A stretch of DNA of 64,000 bases from Zingiber officinale (taxonomy: Eukaryota > Streptophyta > Magnoliopsida > Zingiberales > Zingiberaceae). The translations under genes were made by a program, and so were the position numbers. Shown one piece after another: positions 20,601 to 31,570 of the stretch. The stretch's first letter is position 1; each line of letters begins with the position of its first letter. The notes beneath the pieces were generated by a model. The model was not told the origin of the DNA. It made no database searches and saw nothing but the letters and a program-made list of their open reading frames with translations. Where the stretch lies: NCBI RefSeq assembly GCF_018446385.1, contig NC_055991.1, positions 119,765,794 to 119,829,793 of the forward strand. The letters run 5' to 3'.

Positions 20601-23600
20601 CATAGCCTTAACATCTTTTTTTATCACAAGGCTAAATCCCATAGCCTTAACCTCTTCTTTATAACACGGCTAAATCCCATAGCCTTAACCCTTTCATGAC
20701 AATGCATGAATGAAGATTTCCTTCATCCTCTCCCTTTCCTAGAGGGCAAACTCTCCCTGCTTGGGATGAAGGCCTAACTTAATCTTTCATTCACCCCCTT
20801 TGTCACACATCAAACCAGAAAACCAACTCTTCTCCATAAGAGTTAACTTTATGTTGTGTACAACCTCATATGTTGTTAACAACCCCACAATGAAGATCTC
20901 ATATTCTTCATTGCCGCCAAAGCTCCCCCTTGAGCTCTATTTCACTTCACAATGCTCATCCTAGAGCATGCATCAACTTCCCAATGAAACTCTCATTCAT
21001 TGTATTCAATGCTCCCTCTTGAGCAGTAATCTTCTTCTCAATGCTCATTCAAGAGCATTTTTCACTTTACCAATGAAGGTCCGATCCCCTTCATTAATCC
21101 AATGCTCCCCCTTAGCAGTAACCTACTCCACAATGCTCATCCGAGAGCATTTATCATCCTAGCAATGAAGATAACTAATCTTCCATTGTTCCCCAATACT
21201 CGACCCTGAGTATTATCCAACACGAAGGTTTAACCCCCTTCCAAGATCCTTAAAGATAAATTTTCATACATTCAAGGAGTAGCTCCCCCTAAAAAGGATG
21301 GTCAAACTTCTGTCATTGCACCAACAATGACTTGGAGTTCCTAAACAGTTAGGAAAATCAAAACTTGAAGTTTTGAGGTTTAAAGATCAATAATAAAACT
21401 CAACCTTAATTTAAACTTCACCTAAGTCGACCTTAACCAATCTATACTTGCTTTCATCATGAAAACTCCCCTTAAATGTCTACAAGTGTATTCCAAAGGG
21501 TTAGGAATGATTAATGGCCCTTGAAAAACAAAGCTTGAAGTTTTGAGGTTCCAAAAATTCGAAATTGAAACTAAACCCTATCCTAAACTTCACCTTGATT
21601 TATCTTAACCAATCCATACTTATTCTCATCAAGAAAACTCCCCCTAAATATATACAAATGTATTCCAAGGGGTTTGGAATGGTTATTGGAACTCGAAGTG
21701 ACTTGAAGTGCAGAAATCAGGCTTTTCCAGCCAAAATCAGACTTCCTAATCGATTGAAGTTGAGACTCAATCGATTGAAAACACTTCAATCGATCTATTG
21801 ATCGATTCCGCAGGCTACTGCTTGCAGAAATTCTCTCTGAATCGATCGACTGGTCGATCCATCCTGGGTCAATCGATCGACTGATCGATTCACTGACCTT
21901 CTGTTCGCGGGAATGGACTCCCCAATCGATCGACTGATCGATCGAAACCATCCCAATCGATCGGCTGGTCGATTGAGTTTTTGATTTCCTGAAATTCAAT
22001 TTCAGCGAAATTCAGAAACTCTTCGAAAATTCTACACAACTCTAAAAATCATGAAACTTCATGTAGACATTATTTAGAATATACTTTATCAAGGAAAAAT
22101 AGTTTTCTATGAAAATCCTATCTATTTTCAAAGATTGACACAAACTTGAAAAGTCTTGAAAACTTTAATGTTTTCTCCTAGTTTGTGTCTAACTTTCCAA
22201 TAATGATTACTATCAAAAGATAGTCTTCACCAAGGTTTTCCAAAAGCATTTTAAAATCATTTTCAAAACCAATATCCAACCATGTTCTTTGGGCTCAATA
22301 CACATGACTTGTACATTAGCTTTTCTAATGATTGGAAATCACATGACTATGTGCTTTGATGAATCTAAAATTCAACAAGATGTATTAAATCAACATCTTG
22401 AGTTTTGTTCACCATCCTAACATCTCACTTGCATCTAATGTGTATCAAAACACATACAAGTCACCTTATGATCCTTTGTGAGATGTATATTTGGTTTTGT
22501 CCTAAACTGAGGGATCATGCATCTTTATCTAGGCATTGTGAAAATCATGATTATCCATCTAGGATGTCACTTGATATGATCCCACTTGTTGGAACACTTC
22601 CATTCATAATAAATGCCTTTTGTCCTTAATTACAAGGAAATTGACATAATGCATGATGATTAATGACATAAATCAAAATAAGCAATTTTCAAAAGAAAAG
22701 GATGCTATAGCTACATGATGTATGTATGACATGACATGATATTTTTGTGTTTTCATTAATAAAAATGAATGCAACGCATGATGTCATGACATATGATAAG
22801 CAATCAATCATGACATTTTAGCATAAATAAAATATACCTAGATAGACTATCTAAACATCCTTAATCCTATGCTAAATCTTAAAGTTTAATCCTATATTGC
22901 CCATTTCTTGAAGAAATGTCAAAACCCAACTTGACATTTCTTTTACCCTTTTCTATTTGTGCCAATTGAGATTAAGAATTCAATCCTCAAATTTCTGTTT
23001 GACACAAATTACTCCTCTTAAGGATTACACGTTGAGACTTAAGATTTAGATTTGCTCTTAGTTCCTTAAGAACATACTAAGATCTCAACTAGCCATTTCT
23101 TATCCTTTTTTCCAAGTGTACCAACTTACATTAAATGTGATTCCTTAAAGTTTGGCACAACTTACTCTTCCAAGGAGTAATTAATTTTACTAAGGTTTAA
23201 ATTGTCCCTTAGCCCATTTAGAGAACACCCAAATCTCAACTTAGTATCTCTTATGATTTTCCTTTAAGTGTGCCAATGTTAACCTAATTTCAAATCCTCA
23301 AAACTTGGCACTTTTTTGCTCTTCAAGGCTTAATCACATTTGTTTAAAGCATGAGTTTTCTCTTAATTCCTTAAGAAAGTATCAAAATTCTAACTTGATT
23401 TTTCTTATACTTTTCTTAAGTGTGTCAATTTAGATTAAGTTCAACTCTTCAAATTTTGGCACATATATTATTCTTTCAAAGAGTAATCCCATAATCCTTT
23501 TCATTTTCAAATGTTAACAATAACCTTGAAAATGCTCTCAAGTGTCAACTTTAACAAGGTTGGGTTAACTACCCTTTCAATTTGAGTTGACACTCTCTAA

Positions 23601-26600
23601 ACCCATCTAGGGTGTAGAGAATATGCTCCTAGGAACTCAAAACTTATTGGTGCTCCTTGGATGCTCTAGGTACTCACTAGGGATGACTTCCCTAGATACC
23701 TTCCTAAGGACCTTTCTAGGCTTCTTAGAAGCCTTGGTCACTTCTACTAGGTCACTTCTAGGAATAACTTCCCTTGTAATCTTCTTTGTGACTTTATTTG
23801 GCCTTTTTGGAGCCTTAGTCACCTTTACTAGATCAACTTTAGGGATGACCTCCCTTGTGACCTTCTTTGTGACTTTGTTAGACTTCTTAGAAGTCTTAGT
23901 CACATTGGTCTTGCCAAAAGTACTTTTAGGGATTCCTTCCCTAGTATCTTTGACTTGACCTCTACACCTAGGGTTGGTCCCATAACTATATGGAACCCTA
24001 TGAAAGGTAGTCACATCATTCTTAGCCTTAGGCTTGTATCCCAAACCTCTATGGTCATTGAATGACTCTTGCCTAGTTCTCCCTAGATTTTGCTCATTTT
24101 GACCCCTAAGCATGTTTTCCATACTTGCTAGGGTCCTTTCTAAATTATCAAGTCTTGTCCTCAAGACTTGATTTTCATTCCATAAATCCTTAGATTTTGA
24201 TTTTTCATTGAGTCACATTTCTATTTTTAGGCATATATCTATAATCCTTAGAGTTATTGTCTAAGTAATTATCTACTTTCCTAGTCTTAGGTGTGATAAA
24301 TCTAGTATGAGGAGGAATATATTTACCATTAGTGGCATCATGCTTCCTACTTTCATGATAATTAACATTAAAATGATAAGAATTATTTCTAGCATGCTTC
24401 TTATCATGTGTCAAAGGAATAGGTTCATTAAATGATACCTTAGTTTTTACCTTGGAAGCTCCCCCTAGACTTGTGCTTCCTCCTTTGACCTTGACCGACT
24501 TCTTCCCCTTTGGACATTGACTTCGATAATGTCCATTTTGATTACACAAGAAACACAATGTGTTCCTTGCTCTTCTTTGTCGTGGGAGCGGTCTCCTTGG
24601 ATTTCTCCTTGCCCTTGGGTGCTACTTGGCCCTTCTTCTTGGTTAATTTGGGACACTTACTCTTGTAGTGCCCATGCTCCCTATACTCCAAAACAAATGA
24701 TATGATTTTTATTATTTACAATGTAAATTTCTATACCTTTGCTTGTAGGGGTAGCACTCAATCCTCCATTTGATTTATCTTGTGTTGTGGAGGTGACATC
24801 ATCTTCTTCTTCTTCTTCTTCTTCTTCTTCTCTTGAGGATATGGATGCTTCCATCTCTTCCTCTCTTGAGGATGTAGAAGATCTTTCCTCATCTTCCTTC
24901 TCCTCTTCTTTTTCTTCCTCGAATGTTGCACTCGTGTCAACATCCAATTGATCCTCCTCTTGGACCAATGAGCCCTTCTCCTTGGGTTCCTCAACTCCTT
25001 AAAGTTGTGTAGGATGCTCATGATAGACAATGATCTTCTTCCAAAGATCACATGCACTTGTGCATTCATCTACACTCAGAAGGATATTAGAAGGTAATAA
25101 ATTTAACAACACTTTTATTACCTCCTTACCCGCCTCCGCTTGCTCTTTTTGTTCTTCGGTCCAATGTCGAGGTCAGAGGCGTTTACCCTTCTTATCCATT
25201 AGAGCTTCAAACGGGTCTTCCAAGACCACCCATTGGTTCCTCCATGAATTAAAATCTTCTTTGTCGTACGGAGGTGGAATCTGGATGTCCCATCCGAGTG
25301 GTCCTTCCAAATCCATCTTCTTCTTTCTCTAGCTTCTTGCTCTCTTGGCGGTTAGTCCGTAGAAGAGCGGTCTCGCTCTGATACCAATTGTTGGGACTGA
25401 TGTGTCCGCTAGAGGGGGGGGAGGGGTGAATAGCGTTTCGTTGCGCTCTTTGCGTCGTTTGCTTCGTCTTGATGATGATATGCAGCGGAAATAAAATACA
25501 AGACTCACACAACGCTAACAAGTAGATTTACTTGGTGTCCACCTCAAGATGAGGTGACTAATCCAAGGATCCACACACGACATGCTATCTCCACTATGAA
25601 ACACTCCTTCTCGGTCGCAGCGGAGGCGGAGAAGCCTCGTACAAACTCACACACAACCAGTGTTGCAGATTTCGCTAGGCGCTAGTCGGGCACTCGACTG
25701 GCGCCTAGCGCCTAGGCGGCGCCTAGGCGCTCTAGATACAATATCATCTTTTAGTGAAAATGTGAAATGCACATTGATCTCAATAAAATACCAAAATTCA
25801 AAACAAGTAACAACTAGCAAAGAAGGTAGAAGAACTCAGCAAAGAAGAACCAAGAACAAGAAGCAGCAAAGAAGAAGTGAAGAACTCAGAAGCAAAAAGG
25901 CAGCAGCAAGATGAAGCATTGAAGAACCAAGAAGGATCAAAGAGGAAGCAAGAAGGCAAGCAAAAAGCATGGAAGAATGAAGAATAAGAACTCACCAGTG
26001 GTGCAGATTCTTGCTTCTTTGAGTTTGATGCAGAGAGATTAGGGCGCCGGAGAGATTCCAGTGAGGCGTGGCAGAGAACGGTGGAAGGGACGTCGACGGC
26101 AGAGAGATGTGCAGGTGGGCGGCAGAGAGATGTGCAGCGATGTGTAGGTGGGCGGCAGAGAGATGTGCAGCGAGATTAGGGTTGGAGTTGTGGAAAACTG
26201 GAAAGAAACATAGTAGTTTTGGGCTTTTGGGCCATAAATAATTATAAAAAAAAGGGTTTGGTCCAAAACAAAAAAGAAATCAGTTTGGTCTAGGCGACGC
26301 CTAGGCCGAACAGACCGCCTATTCGGCGCCTAGGACCGCACATAAATAGTACCGTCTAGTTTGACCGAATAGGAGGTTTTCGGTTCGGCTAGGGGCCGCC
26401 TAGCGCCTAGGCGGTGCCTAGGCCGAAATCTGCAACACTGCACACAATACAAACACAAATACAAGAAGAAACCCTAAGAATACAAGTGAATACACCTTTC
26501 TTCTTGCTACTTGTTGTTGCCTCTTGAACCTTGGAGATGCTCTCCAAGTGCCTTCAAGAACTGGCGTGAGTGCTGGAGAAATCGCTGTGAAGATCGAAGA

Positions 26601-28728
26601 AAAATCGCAGAAGAAGATCGCAAAGATCTGCGGAGAAAAACGCTTCGCCCAGGCTTTAAACAGTGCTCCCAATCGATCGAATTCATCCCCAATCAATTAC
26701 CACGTCAGCACCGCTCCATCGCAGCCGTCCATCACCTGCATCCTGCGCAACGGTCACTTCCCAATCGATCAACCGATCGATTGGGACTGCCTGAATTGAT
26801 CGCCCGATCGATTCAACACCTTTCTGTGCTCTCGCATCTACGTGAGAGCTTCTGCTACCCAATCGATCGACCGATCGATCGGCAGCTCCCAATCGATCGT
26901 CCGATCAATTGGGAAAGCCTCTGTACTCGCGATTTCACATCCCAATCGATCGGCCGATCGATTGTGTCTTCCCACAATCGCAGCACACCCCAATCGATCA
27001 ACTGATTGATTGGACTCTGGTTCAATCGATCGCCCGATCGATTGACCAGACTGGATTTGACTCAAACTCAAGTCCAAAATCTCCAACCCAACTTCTGGTC
27101 AATCGTGACCTGTTGGGTCTCCATGCCTAGCATTTGGCCACACCCGATCAACTTCGAATTAGCTTTCTAGCCTCCTCCATCAGCCTTACGTCCCTCGGAT
27201 ATCTCCCATTCTTCACGCCTTGCCTTCAGGAGCTTCCTTCGGGCTCATCCTAATTGTCGAGTTTTCCTTGCCAAGTCACACTAGGACTTACCTTGCCAAG
27301 AGCACATGCTTGGACTTACACCCTTTGCCAAGATCACACTTGGGGTTTCCAATTGCCTGGCTTTTCACCAGGACTTTCTCCTTTGCCAAGATCACACTTG
27401 GGCTTTCCAATTGCCTGGCTCCTCACCAAGACTTTCTCCTTTGCCAAGATCACACTTGGACTTTCCAACTGCCTGACTCTTCACCAGGACTTTCCAAATG
27501 CCTAACATCCAGTTAGGACTTTCCCAGTCAAGTCTCCTGTCAACCTTGACTTACTCGACTTGTATTCTCATCAACCTGGTCAACCCTTTGACCATCTCCA
27601 TAATCAACCTGGTCAACCCTTTGACCATCTCCATAATCGGACGATTGCTCCAGCAATCTCCTTATATTGTCAAACATCAAAATTCAAATCCCGACTCAAG
27701 CTTGATTTAACTCAAGCTTAGTCAAACTGGTCAAACTTGACCTAGGGAAATTGCCCCAACATGAATTGCCAAAGTATTTTTTATGTTTGTTTGTTCATTC
27801 GAAGAAAAAAATGAACCAGATGCATTTTTTAGTGAAGCATGACTGAGCTTGTACATGATGACATACTAAGCTGGGTTCCATTTCTCCTATCTACCACCTC
27901 CCTAAAGGGTTCCTAAAGGCACTTGGGCCCCTACCAGTGCCATATCTGATAGAGGTGACAACTCCGCTGCTCAAGTCTTTGCGCTTTTAGAATTGACACG
28001 CACAAAACTCACTTTCCACTTTACGTTTGCTTAGAAATGCTCTGATATTTTTGAATATGTTTTCCACTGCTCCATCACCATTGTTTTTTCATTATCTTCC
28101 ACCCTCTTAATCAACTTTCTAGTCGAATTATTCTTTTCTGATTGCTGTTTTACATGTTCTGTTCGTGCTATCTCTTATGTTCACTCTTTATTTGCTGAAC
28201 TTTTTGGCCTTTCCTTGGCTCTGCAATGTCCTCTAGCTCTGCTGCCATGCAATGCATCCTCTTATGGATTTCATTTTTCCTTGGCATGGATGTGGGCATG
28301 GTTAAATGCTACTTGTAACGTGCTTAGTTTGGCAATTAATTTGTAGTTTAGAATGCAACGGCTTAAGGGGAACCAAATGAGTTTACATTAAAATGATTAA
28401 AGATGTAAATTACGTAGACATCCAGTGAGGAGATTATATTGCTAATCCAAAACACCTCATGCAAAGAGTTTGTTGCTATTGTTATTGTTAGTATTGTTGA
28501 TTGTCTGTAACCGCTGCCATTCTATTCTTCTTGTCACTGCTGCATTTCCTTTTTGAAAAAAAGATGGATGTGAAATAGAAATTCCGATTACTTCAAGAAG
28601 TGCACAGTTCAACACGCCTTATTTGCTTCAAAAAGATTTGTCGACCTTGGCATTTTCTATTTCAGGCCCAAGCAGCTGGGCGCGGTGGCCCTCCTGGTCG
28701 AGGAGCTGTTCCTCCAATTAGAAGATAG
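17673..28728 (+). CDS. SmD3: Small nuclear ribonucleoprotein SmD3
   Basis: Core Sm protein D3, part of the seven-membered ring (with SmB) on U1, U2, U4 and U5 snRNAs in the nuclear spliceosome. Five exons: 17673-17831, 18041-18093, 18174-18240, 18333-18389 and 28666-28728, giving about 132 residues, normal for plant SmD3. The first exon encodes [18 protein letters not shown] and the Sm1 motif ([15 protein letters not shown], then [11 protein letters not shown]). Exon 2 adds [13 protein letters not shown] and exon 3 [18 protein letters not shown] (Sm2). Exons 4-5 give the RG-rich tail ([15 protein letters not shown], then [13 protein letters not shown]). All junctions are GT-AG and phase-consistent. 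Intron 4 is about 10.3 kb because an 8.9-kb LTR element lies in it in antisense; the coding exons are undamaged. The start is fixed by homology to the SmD3 N terminus. Confidence 0.95.
18390..18813 (+). repeat. Native part of SmD3 intron 4 with imperfect tandem duplication
   Basis: Two similar blocks, about 18404-18600 and 18646-18813, share GATTTT-CCT, CATTCTAATTT, GTTAATAGTGATC-like and TTTTGATTCTT segments. They look like an old tandem duplication inside the original intron. No coding sequence. Confidence 0.5.
19259..19625. repeat. Palindrome array, CAATCGATCG-NN-CGATCGATTG type
   Basis: About seven palindromes such as CCAATCGATCG facing CGATCGATTGG with two- to four-base centres (ACC, GCC, AAC, CTC). 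Stem ends vary in matched fashion: CCCAATC/GATTGGG in some and TTCAATC/GATTGA in others. The same array is in the right LTR at about 26668-27045. Confidence 0.85.
19909..20260. repeat. 58-bp tandem repeat with hairpins, six units
   Basis: Each unit contains GCCAAGATCACACTTGGACTT (hairpin CCAAG/CTTGG) and a second hairpin of the CCTGG...CCAGG kind. A terminal variant pairs CCTAAC with GTTAGG. The right LTR has three units (about 27325-27500). Confidence 0.8.
20515..23600. other. Non-coding interior of the intronic element
   Basis: Starts with the polypurine tract complement. About 20540-20690 repeats a 30-bp phrase around AAGGCTAAATCCCATAGCC four times. 20690-21250 repeats a phrase around CAATGCTC and GAGCAT. 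A second CGATCG palindrome cluster lies at 21736-21982. 22900-23500 repeats a pyrimidine-rich phrase containing GTGCCAA. No protein domain is seen. Confidence 0.7.
23600..25374 (-). mobile_element. Gag-like region with zinc knuckle (fossil)
   Basis: The - strand shows a CCHC knuckle [17 protein letters not shown] near 24505-24555, lysine-rich basic blocks, a low-complexity K/T/V repeat at 23637-23960, and an acidic glutamate tract coded by a CTT/TCC repeat at 24797-24960. The set is typical of the C-terminal half of a retrotransposon gag. It is broken into several pieces. Confidence 0.65.
25375..25386 (-). other. Primer-binding site (initiator tRNA-Met)
   Basis: The - strand reads TGGTATCAGAGC two bases inside the right LTR, fixing the orientation of the intronic element. 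Confidence 0.9.
25389..27761 (-). repeat. Right LTR of the SmD3-intron element
   Basis: TGTTGGGACTG ... TTGCCCCAACA. It is the homologue of 18819-20514, interrupted by the hAT MITE 25658-26440. It contains the CGATCG palindrome array (26668-27045) and three 58-bp units. Confidence 0.9.
25658..26440. mobile_element. hAT-type MITE (783 bp)
   Basis: Perfect 17-bp terminal inverted repeats CAGTGTTGCAGATTTCG and flanking 8-bp duplications CACACAAC (25650-25657) and CACACAAT (26441-26448), one mismatch. Subterminal regions are crowded with CCTAGGCG and GCGCCTAG motifs in both orientations, as in hAT transposase-binding regions. The middle has a purine-rich GAAGAA tract (25820-25980) and a duplicated GGTGGGCGGCAGAGAGATG block (26110-26180). 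No transposase. It is absent from the left LTR, so it arrived after the LTR element. Confidence 0.85.
27767..28665 (+). other. Distal native part of SmD3 intron 4
   Basis: AT- and T-rich intron sequence resuming after the TGAAT duplication and ending in a good acceptor (TATTTCAG at 28658-28665). No other feature is seen. Confidence 0.6.
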
Positions 28729-29356
28729 GGACGATCATCATCTCTTTCCAAGCAGATGCTGTGTTACCTTTCGTTCCTCCTATCCTATGTGCAGAGTTCT
28801 TGTGCTAAAAAAAATGCTTTGTTTTGCTACATTTGACTCTCTATTTTCTGCAAATTGTTGTGACTTTGAATCATTTTTGTTTCTCTGTCACTACTGTGAT
28901 ATTATTGCTTGAACGTTTAGAAATTTGTTGATGATAATAATCCGTGTGAAACTTAACTGAGCATGCTCGAGCATATTGGAAAATATTAAAAAGATGTTTT
29001 CAGATGTATTTTTAAATCATCAAAAGAGAAATTATAATTTTTTCCAATTATTTTAATTTATTGGGGGAAAAAATCAAAAGAAGAGCACTCCATCTTTTTT
29101 TTATTATCTGAATTTATGATTTATAGTCTTTTGTAGTAGTTATAATTTATAATTGTTACAATATATTTACAGATGATATCTTATTTAATTTAACATTGAT
29201 CAATAATATAACATTCTAATTTATGTATGACTAGAATATAAATTTATCGGTTTGAAGAGTTAAATATCTGTCATTTATATTTGCATACTTTTCCTGAAAA
29301 GCCTATAAAAAATCTAGGTTTAAAATTGAAGAATCTTCCAAATCTTGCTTGTGAGA
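28729..29356. other. SmD3 3' flank and intergenic DNA
   Basis: The first 200-250 bp are T-rich and likely the SmD3 3' UTR (AATAAT-like signals near 28930). The rest is AT-rich spacer before the convergent PPR gene. Confidence 0.4.
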
Positions 29357-31570
29357 TTATAAGAAGTCATTCTTATCAGACAAACGCATACAATTGTGCA
29401 GGAATTCAATCATGGAGTATACCTCTTTACTTTGAGGGTGAGATCCATCCCAAGAAACAAACTTGTGTGCCTTTCCATCTATACGGACCAAACTGTAACC
29501 ACCGATAACCTTCACACCCTTTTTCCTCAACAACAATCTCGTTCGTGCCATTTCATCGACGGATCCATCTTTTGCGTACATACTCGATGTCAGCAAATAC
29601 CCTGCCGGATTCGAAGGCTCTAGTTCTAGGATTCGGGCAGCTGCATTTTGCCCAACTTTGCAGTTTCCGCGACTCCTGCACGCACTCAGCAGGGAACTCC
29701 AAGCGGCAGGGCCAGCTTCGGGCATCCTTTCGATCACCTCTAAAGCACCTTCAAGGTCTCCTGCTCTTCCCAACATATCCACAACACATGAGTAGTGCTC
29801 CACAGTAGCACGAAGAGAAGGATCCGAGGTCATACTCTTAAAAATAGAGAGCCCTTCTTCGACTAAACCTCCATGGCTACACGCTGACAACACGGCAAGG
29901 ATAGTCACTTCATTGGGCTTCACATTTTGTGACACCATCTCACTGAAAACCACAAGTGAAGCTCGTGGGCATCCATTCATTCCAAATGCCCCTATCATCG
30001 CATTCCAAGTCGTAACATTCTTCTCTACGGTGCTCTCAAACACTTTTCTTGCCGAACTTACATCACCACACTTAGCATACATGTCGAGAATTGCAGTACC
30101 AATAGATAGGTCACTCGCAAACTGGTTCCTTAAAACGATACCATGAGCAGACTTTGACAATTTGAGCTCCGCAGCAACGGCACATGCCTCCAGAACACTC
30201 AGCATTGCAACTGGATTCAGTTGCTCCCCTGCCAGCCACATCTGTATGAAGTTCGCGATTGCTTTATCTGGCTGGCCATTGCGCGCAAAACCTGCAATGA
30301 TAATACTCCATGAGATTACATTTCTGCTCTCCATTCGGTTAAATAATTTTGCAGCGAGTTCTACACCGTTGCATTTCACATAAGCATCCATCAAATTGTT
30401 CAGCACAATGGTACTCGAGGCGAATTCCTTCTTGATGATCATGGAATGAATGCACTTGCACCAAATTACCTGATTAAGTTTCTTACATGATTGCATCAAG
30501 TTCACTAGCGCAACCTCGTCAATCAGAACTCCACCTTTCTTCATTGAATTGAACAATGCCACTGCCTCTTGATGCCTTTCATTGCGGAGTAAACCAGATA
30601 CCATAGTGTTCCATGACACACTGTTCCGATCGCTCATCATATCAAATATATTGCGTGCAGAATCCACATCATTGCACTTCGAGTACATGTCAATCAAAGA
30701 ATTTTGAACAAACAAGTCGTGTTCGATACCTTTGCGAATCAAGTGACAATGGAATGAGCTACCCTGGTGGACATCCTCCGCAAAGCTGCAAGCTTGAAGA
30801 ACAGAAGCAGCGGTTAGCTCATCCATGTCACATTCGCTAGACATATCACGAAACAGCTGCAATGCCAGGACAGCTTGTCCATTTTGCACATATCCACCGA
30901 TCAGGGAGCTCCAAGATATCACATCCTTCTCTGTGATCTCATCGAAAACTCTCCGTGCAGAATCAATATCTCCCACCTTTGCATACATGGAAATCATGGA
31001 ATTTTGAACAGAAACATCAGCCAAAAATCCATTCTTTAGAACAAGATCATGCAATTTTAAACCTTCATCCACATCATTCAGCTTCCATGAAGCTTGAATT
31101 GCAAGCACCAATGTGGCCACATTTGGCTCAAACCCCAGGGTTCGGGCTTGCCGGAAGAATCCCATCCCGGCTTCGGAGTCTCCGCAACTCGATAAACCAT
31201 GGATTATGACGTTCCAAGATATCGAATCTCTCTGAGGCATTTCGCCGAACAGGTTCAGTGCGCAGTAGGTGGCTCCGCGCTTGATGTACAGGCTCATGAT
31301 GGTGTTGCAGGTGGAGCTGTAGGAAGCGAAGCCCATCTTGATGACATCGGCGTGGATCGATTCTCCATGGTCGAAGAGCTCGAGATTGGCGCAGGCTTTG
31401 AGGACGGGAGGAAACGTGGCGGATGTCGCCGGCAGAGATGAGTTCTTTAGTTGGCGGTAGAGAAAAAGGTGATCTTGCCATCGGATTAACGACGTGCAAC
31501 CGATTTCAGAGCGATCCCGGAGGATAGATTTTGCGGAGGAAATTAGGGTTCCGGCAACGGGAGCGCGCAT
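29357..31570 (-). CDS. Pentatricopeptide repeat protein, PLS class, E-type
   Basis: A single-exon gene of 737 residues, the usual intronless form of plant PPR genes. Tandem P, L and S motifs run from about residue 30 to 600; diagnostic strings include NSMISMYAKVGDIDSARR, ISWSSLIGGYVQNG, NSLIDMYSKCNDVDSARN, TAILDMYAKCGDVSSARK and VTTWNAMIGAFGMNG. The C-terminal E/E+ region follows (SCVVDMLGRAGDLEGALE, AAWSSLLSACRSRGN, ARILELEPSNPAGY, VRIDGKAHKF), and the protein ends without a DYW deaminase domain. Known members bind organellar RNA sequence-specifically and take part in C-to-U editing or processing in mitochondria or chloroplasts, recruiting a DYW protein in trans when they lack one. The N terminus lacks a strong presequence by eye, so targeting is uncertain. 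The start is the first ATG of the open frame. Confidence 0.92.
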   Translation of the reverse strand: MRAPVAGTLISSAKSILRDRSEIGCTSLIRWQDHLFLYRQLKNSSLPATSATFPPVLKACANLELFDHGESIHADVIKMGFASYSSTCNTIMSLYIKRGATYCALNLFGEMPQRDSISWNVIIHGLSSCGDSEAGMGFFRQARTLGFEPNVATLVLAIQASWKLNDVDEGLKLHDLVLKNGFLADVSVQNSMISMYAKVGDIDSARRVFDEITEKDVISWSSLIGGYVQNGQAVLALQLFRDMSSECDMDELTAASVLQACSFAEDVHQGSSFHCHLIRKGIEHDLFVQNSLIDMYSKCNDVDSARNIFDMMSDRNSVSWNTMVSGLLRNERHQEAVALFNSMKKGGVLIDEVALVNLMQSCKKLNQVIWCKCIHSMIIKKEFASSTIVLNNLMDAYVKCNGVELAAKLFNRMESRNVISWSIIIAGFARNGQPDKAIANFIQMWLAGEQLNPVAMLSVLEACAVAAELKLSKSAHGIVLRNQFASDLSIGTAILDMYAKCGDVSSARKVFESTVEKNVTTWNAMIGAFGMNGCPRASLVVFSEMVSQNVKPNEVTILAVLSACSHGGLVEEGLSIFKSMTSDPSLRATVEHYSCVVDMLGRAGDLEGALEVIERMPEAGPAAWSSLLSACRSRGNCKVGQNAAARILELEPSNPAGYLLTSSMYAKDGSVDEMARTRLLLRKKGVKVIGGYSLVRIDGKAHKFVSWDGSHPQSKEVYSMIEFLHNCMRLSDKNDFL

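Larger units (their letters stand above)
18819..27761 (-). mobile_element. LTR element lacking pol, in SmD3 intron 4
   Basis: An 8.9-kb LTR retrotransposon in antisense to SmD3, flanked by the 5-bp duplication TGAAT (18814-18818 and 27762-27766). LTRs are 18819-20514 and 25389-27761, TGTTGGG...CCCAACA. The right LTR is longer because a 783-bp hAT MITE sits in it. The primer-binding site (initiator tRNA-Met) is at 25375-25386 on the - strand and the polypurine tract at about 20515-20530. Only a gag-like region with a zinc knuckle is seen; no reverse transcriptase or integrase is recognisable, so it resembles a large non-autonomous derivative. LTR ends and layout resemble the copia elements nearby, so copia origin is inferred. 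The LTRs differ by perhaps 2-3% plus repeat-number changes, so it is likely somewhat older than the 9532-17155 element. Confidence 0.85.

Noticed and set aside
24739-24951. Polyserine frame on the + strand
   Set aside because: Complement of the acidic glutamate tract in the gag-like region, produced by a CTT/TCC repeat.
31199-31441. + strand frame opposite the PPR gene
   Set aside because: Antisense shadow of the PPR coding sequence with no domain of its own.
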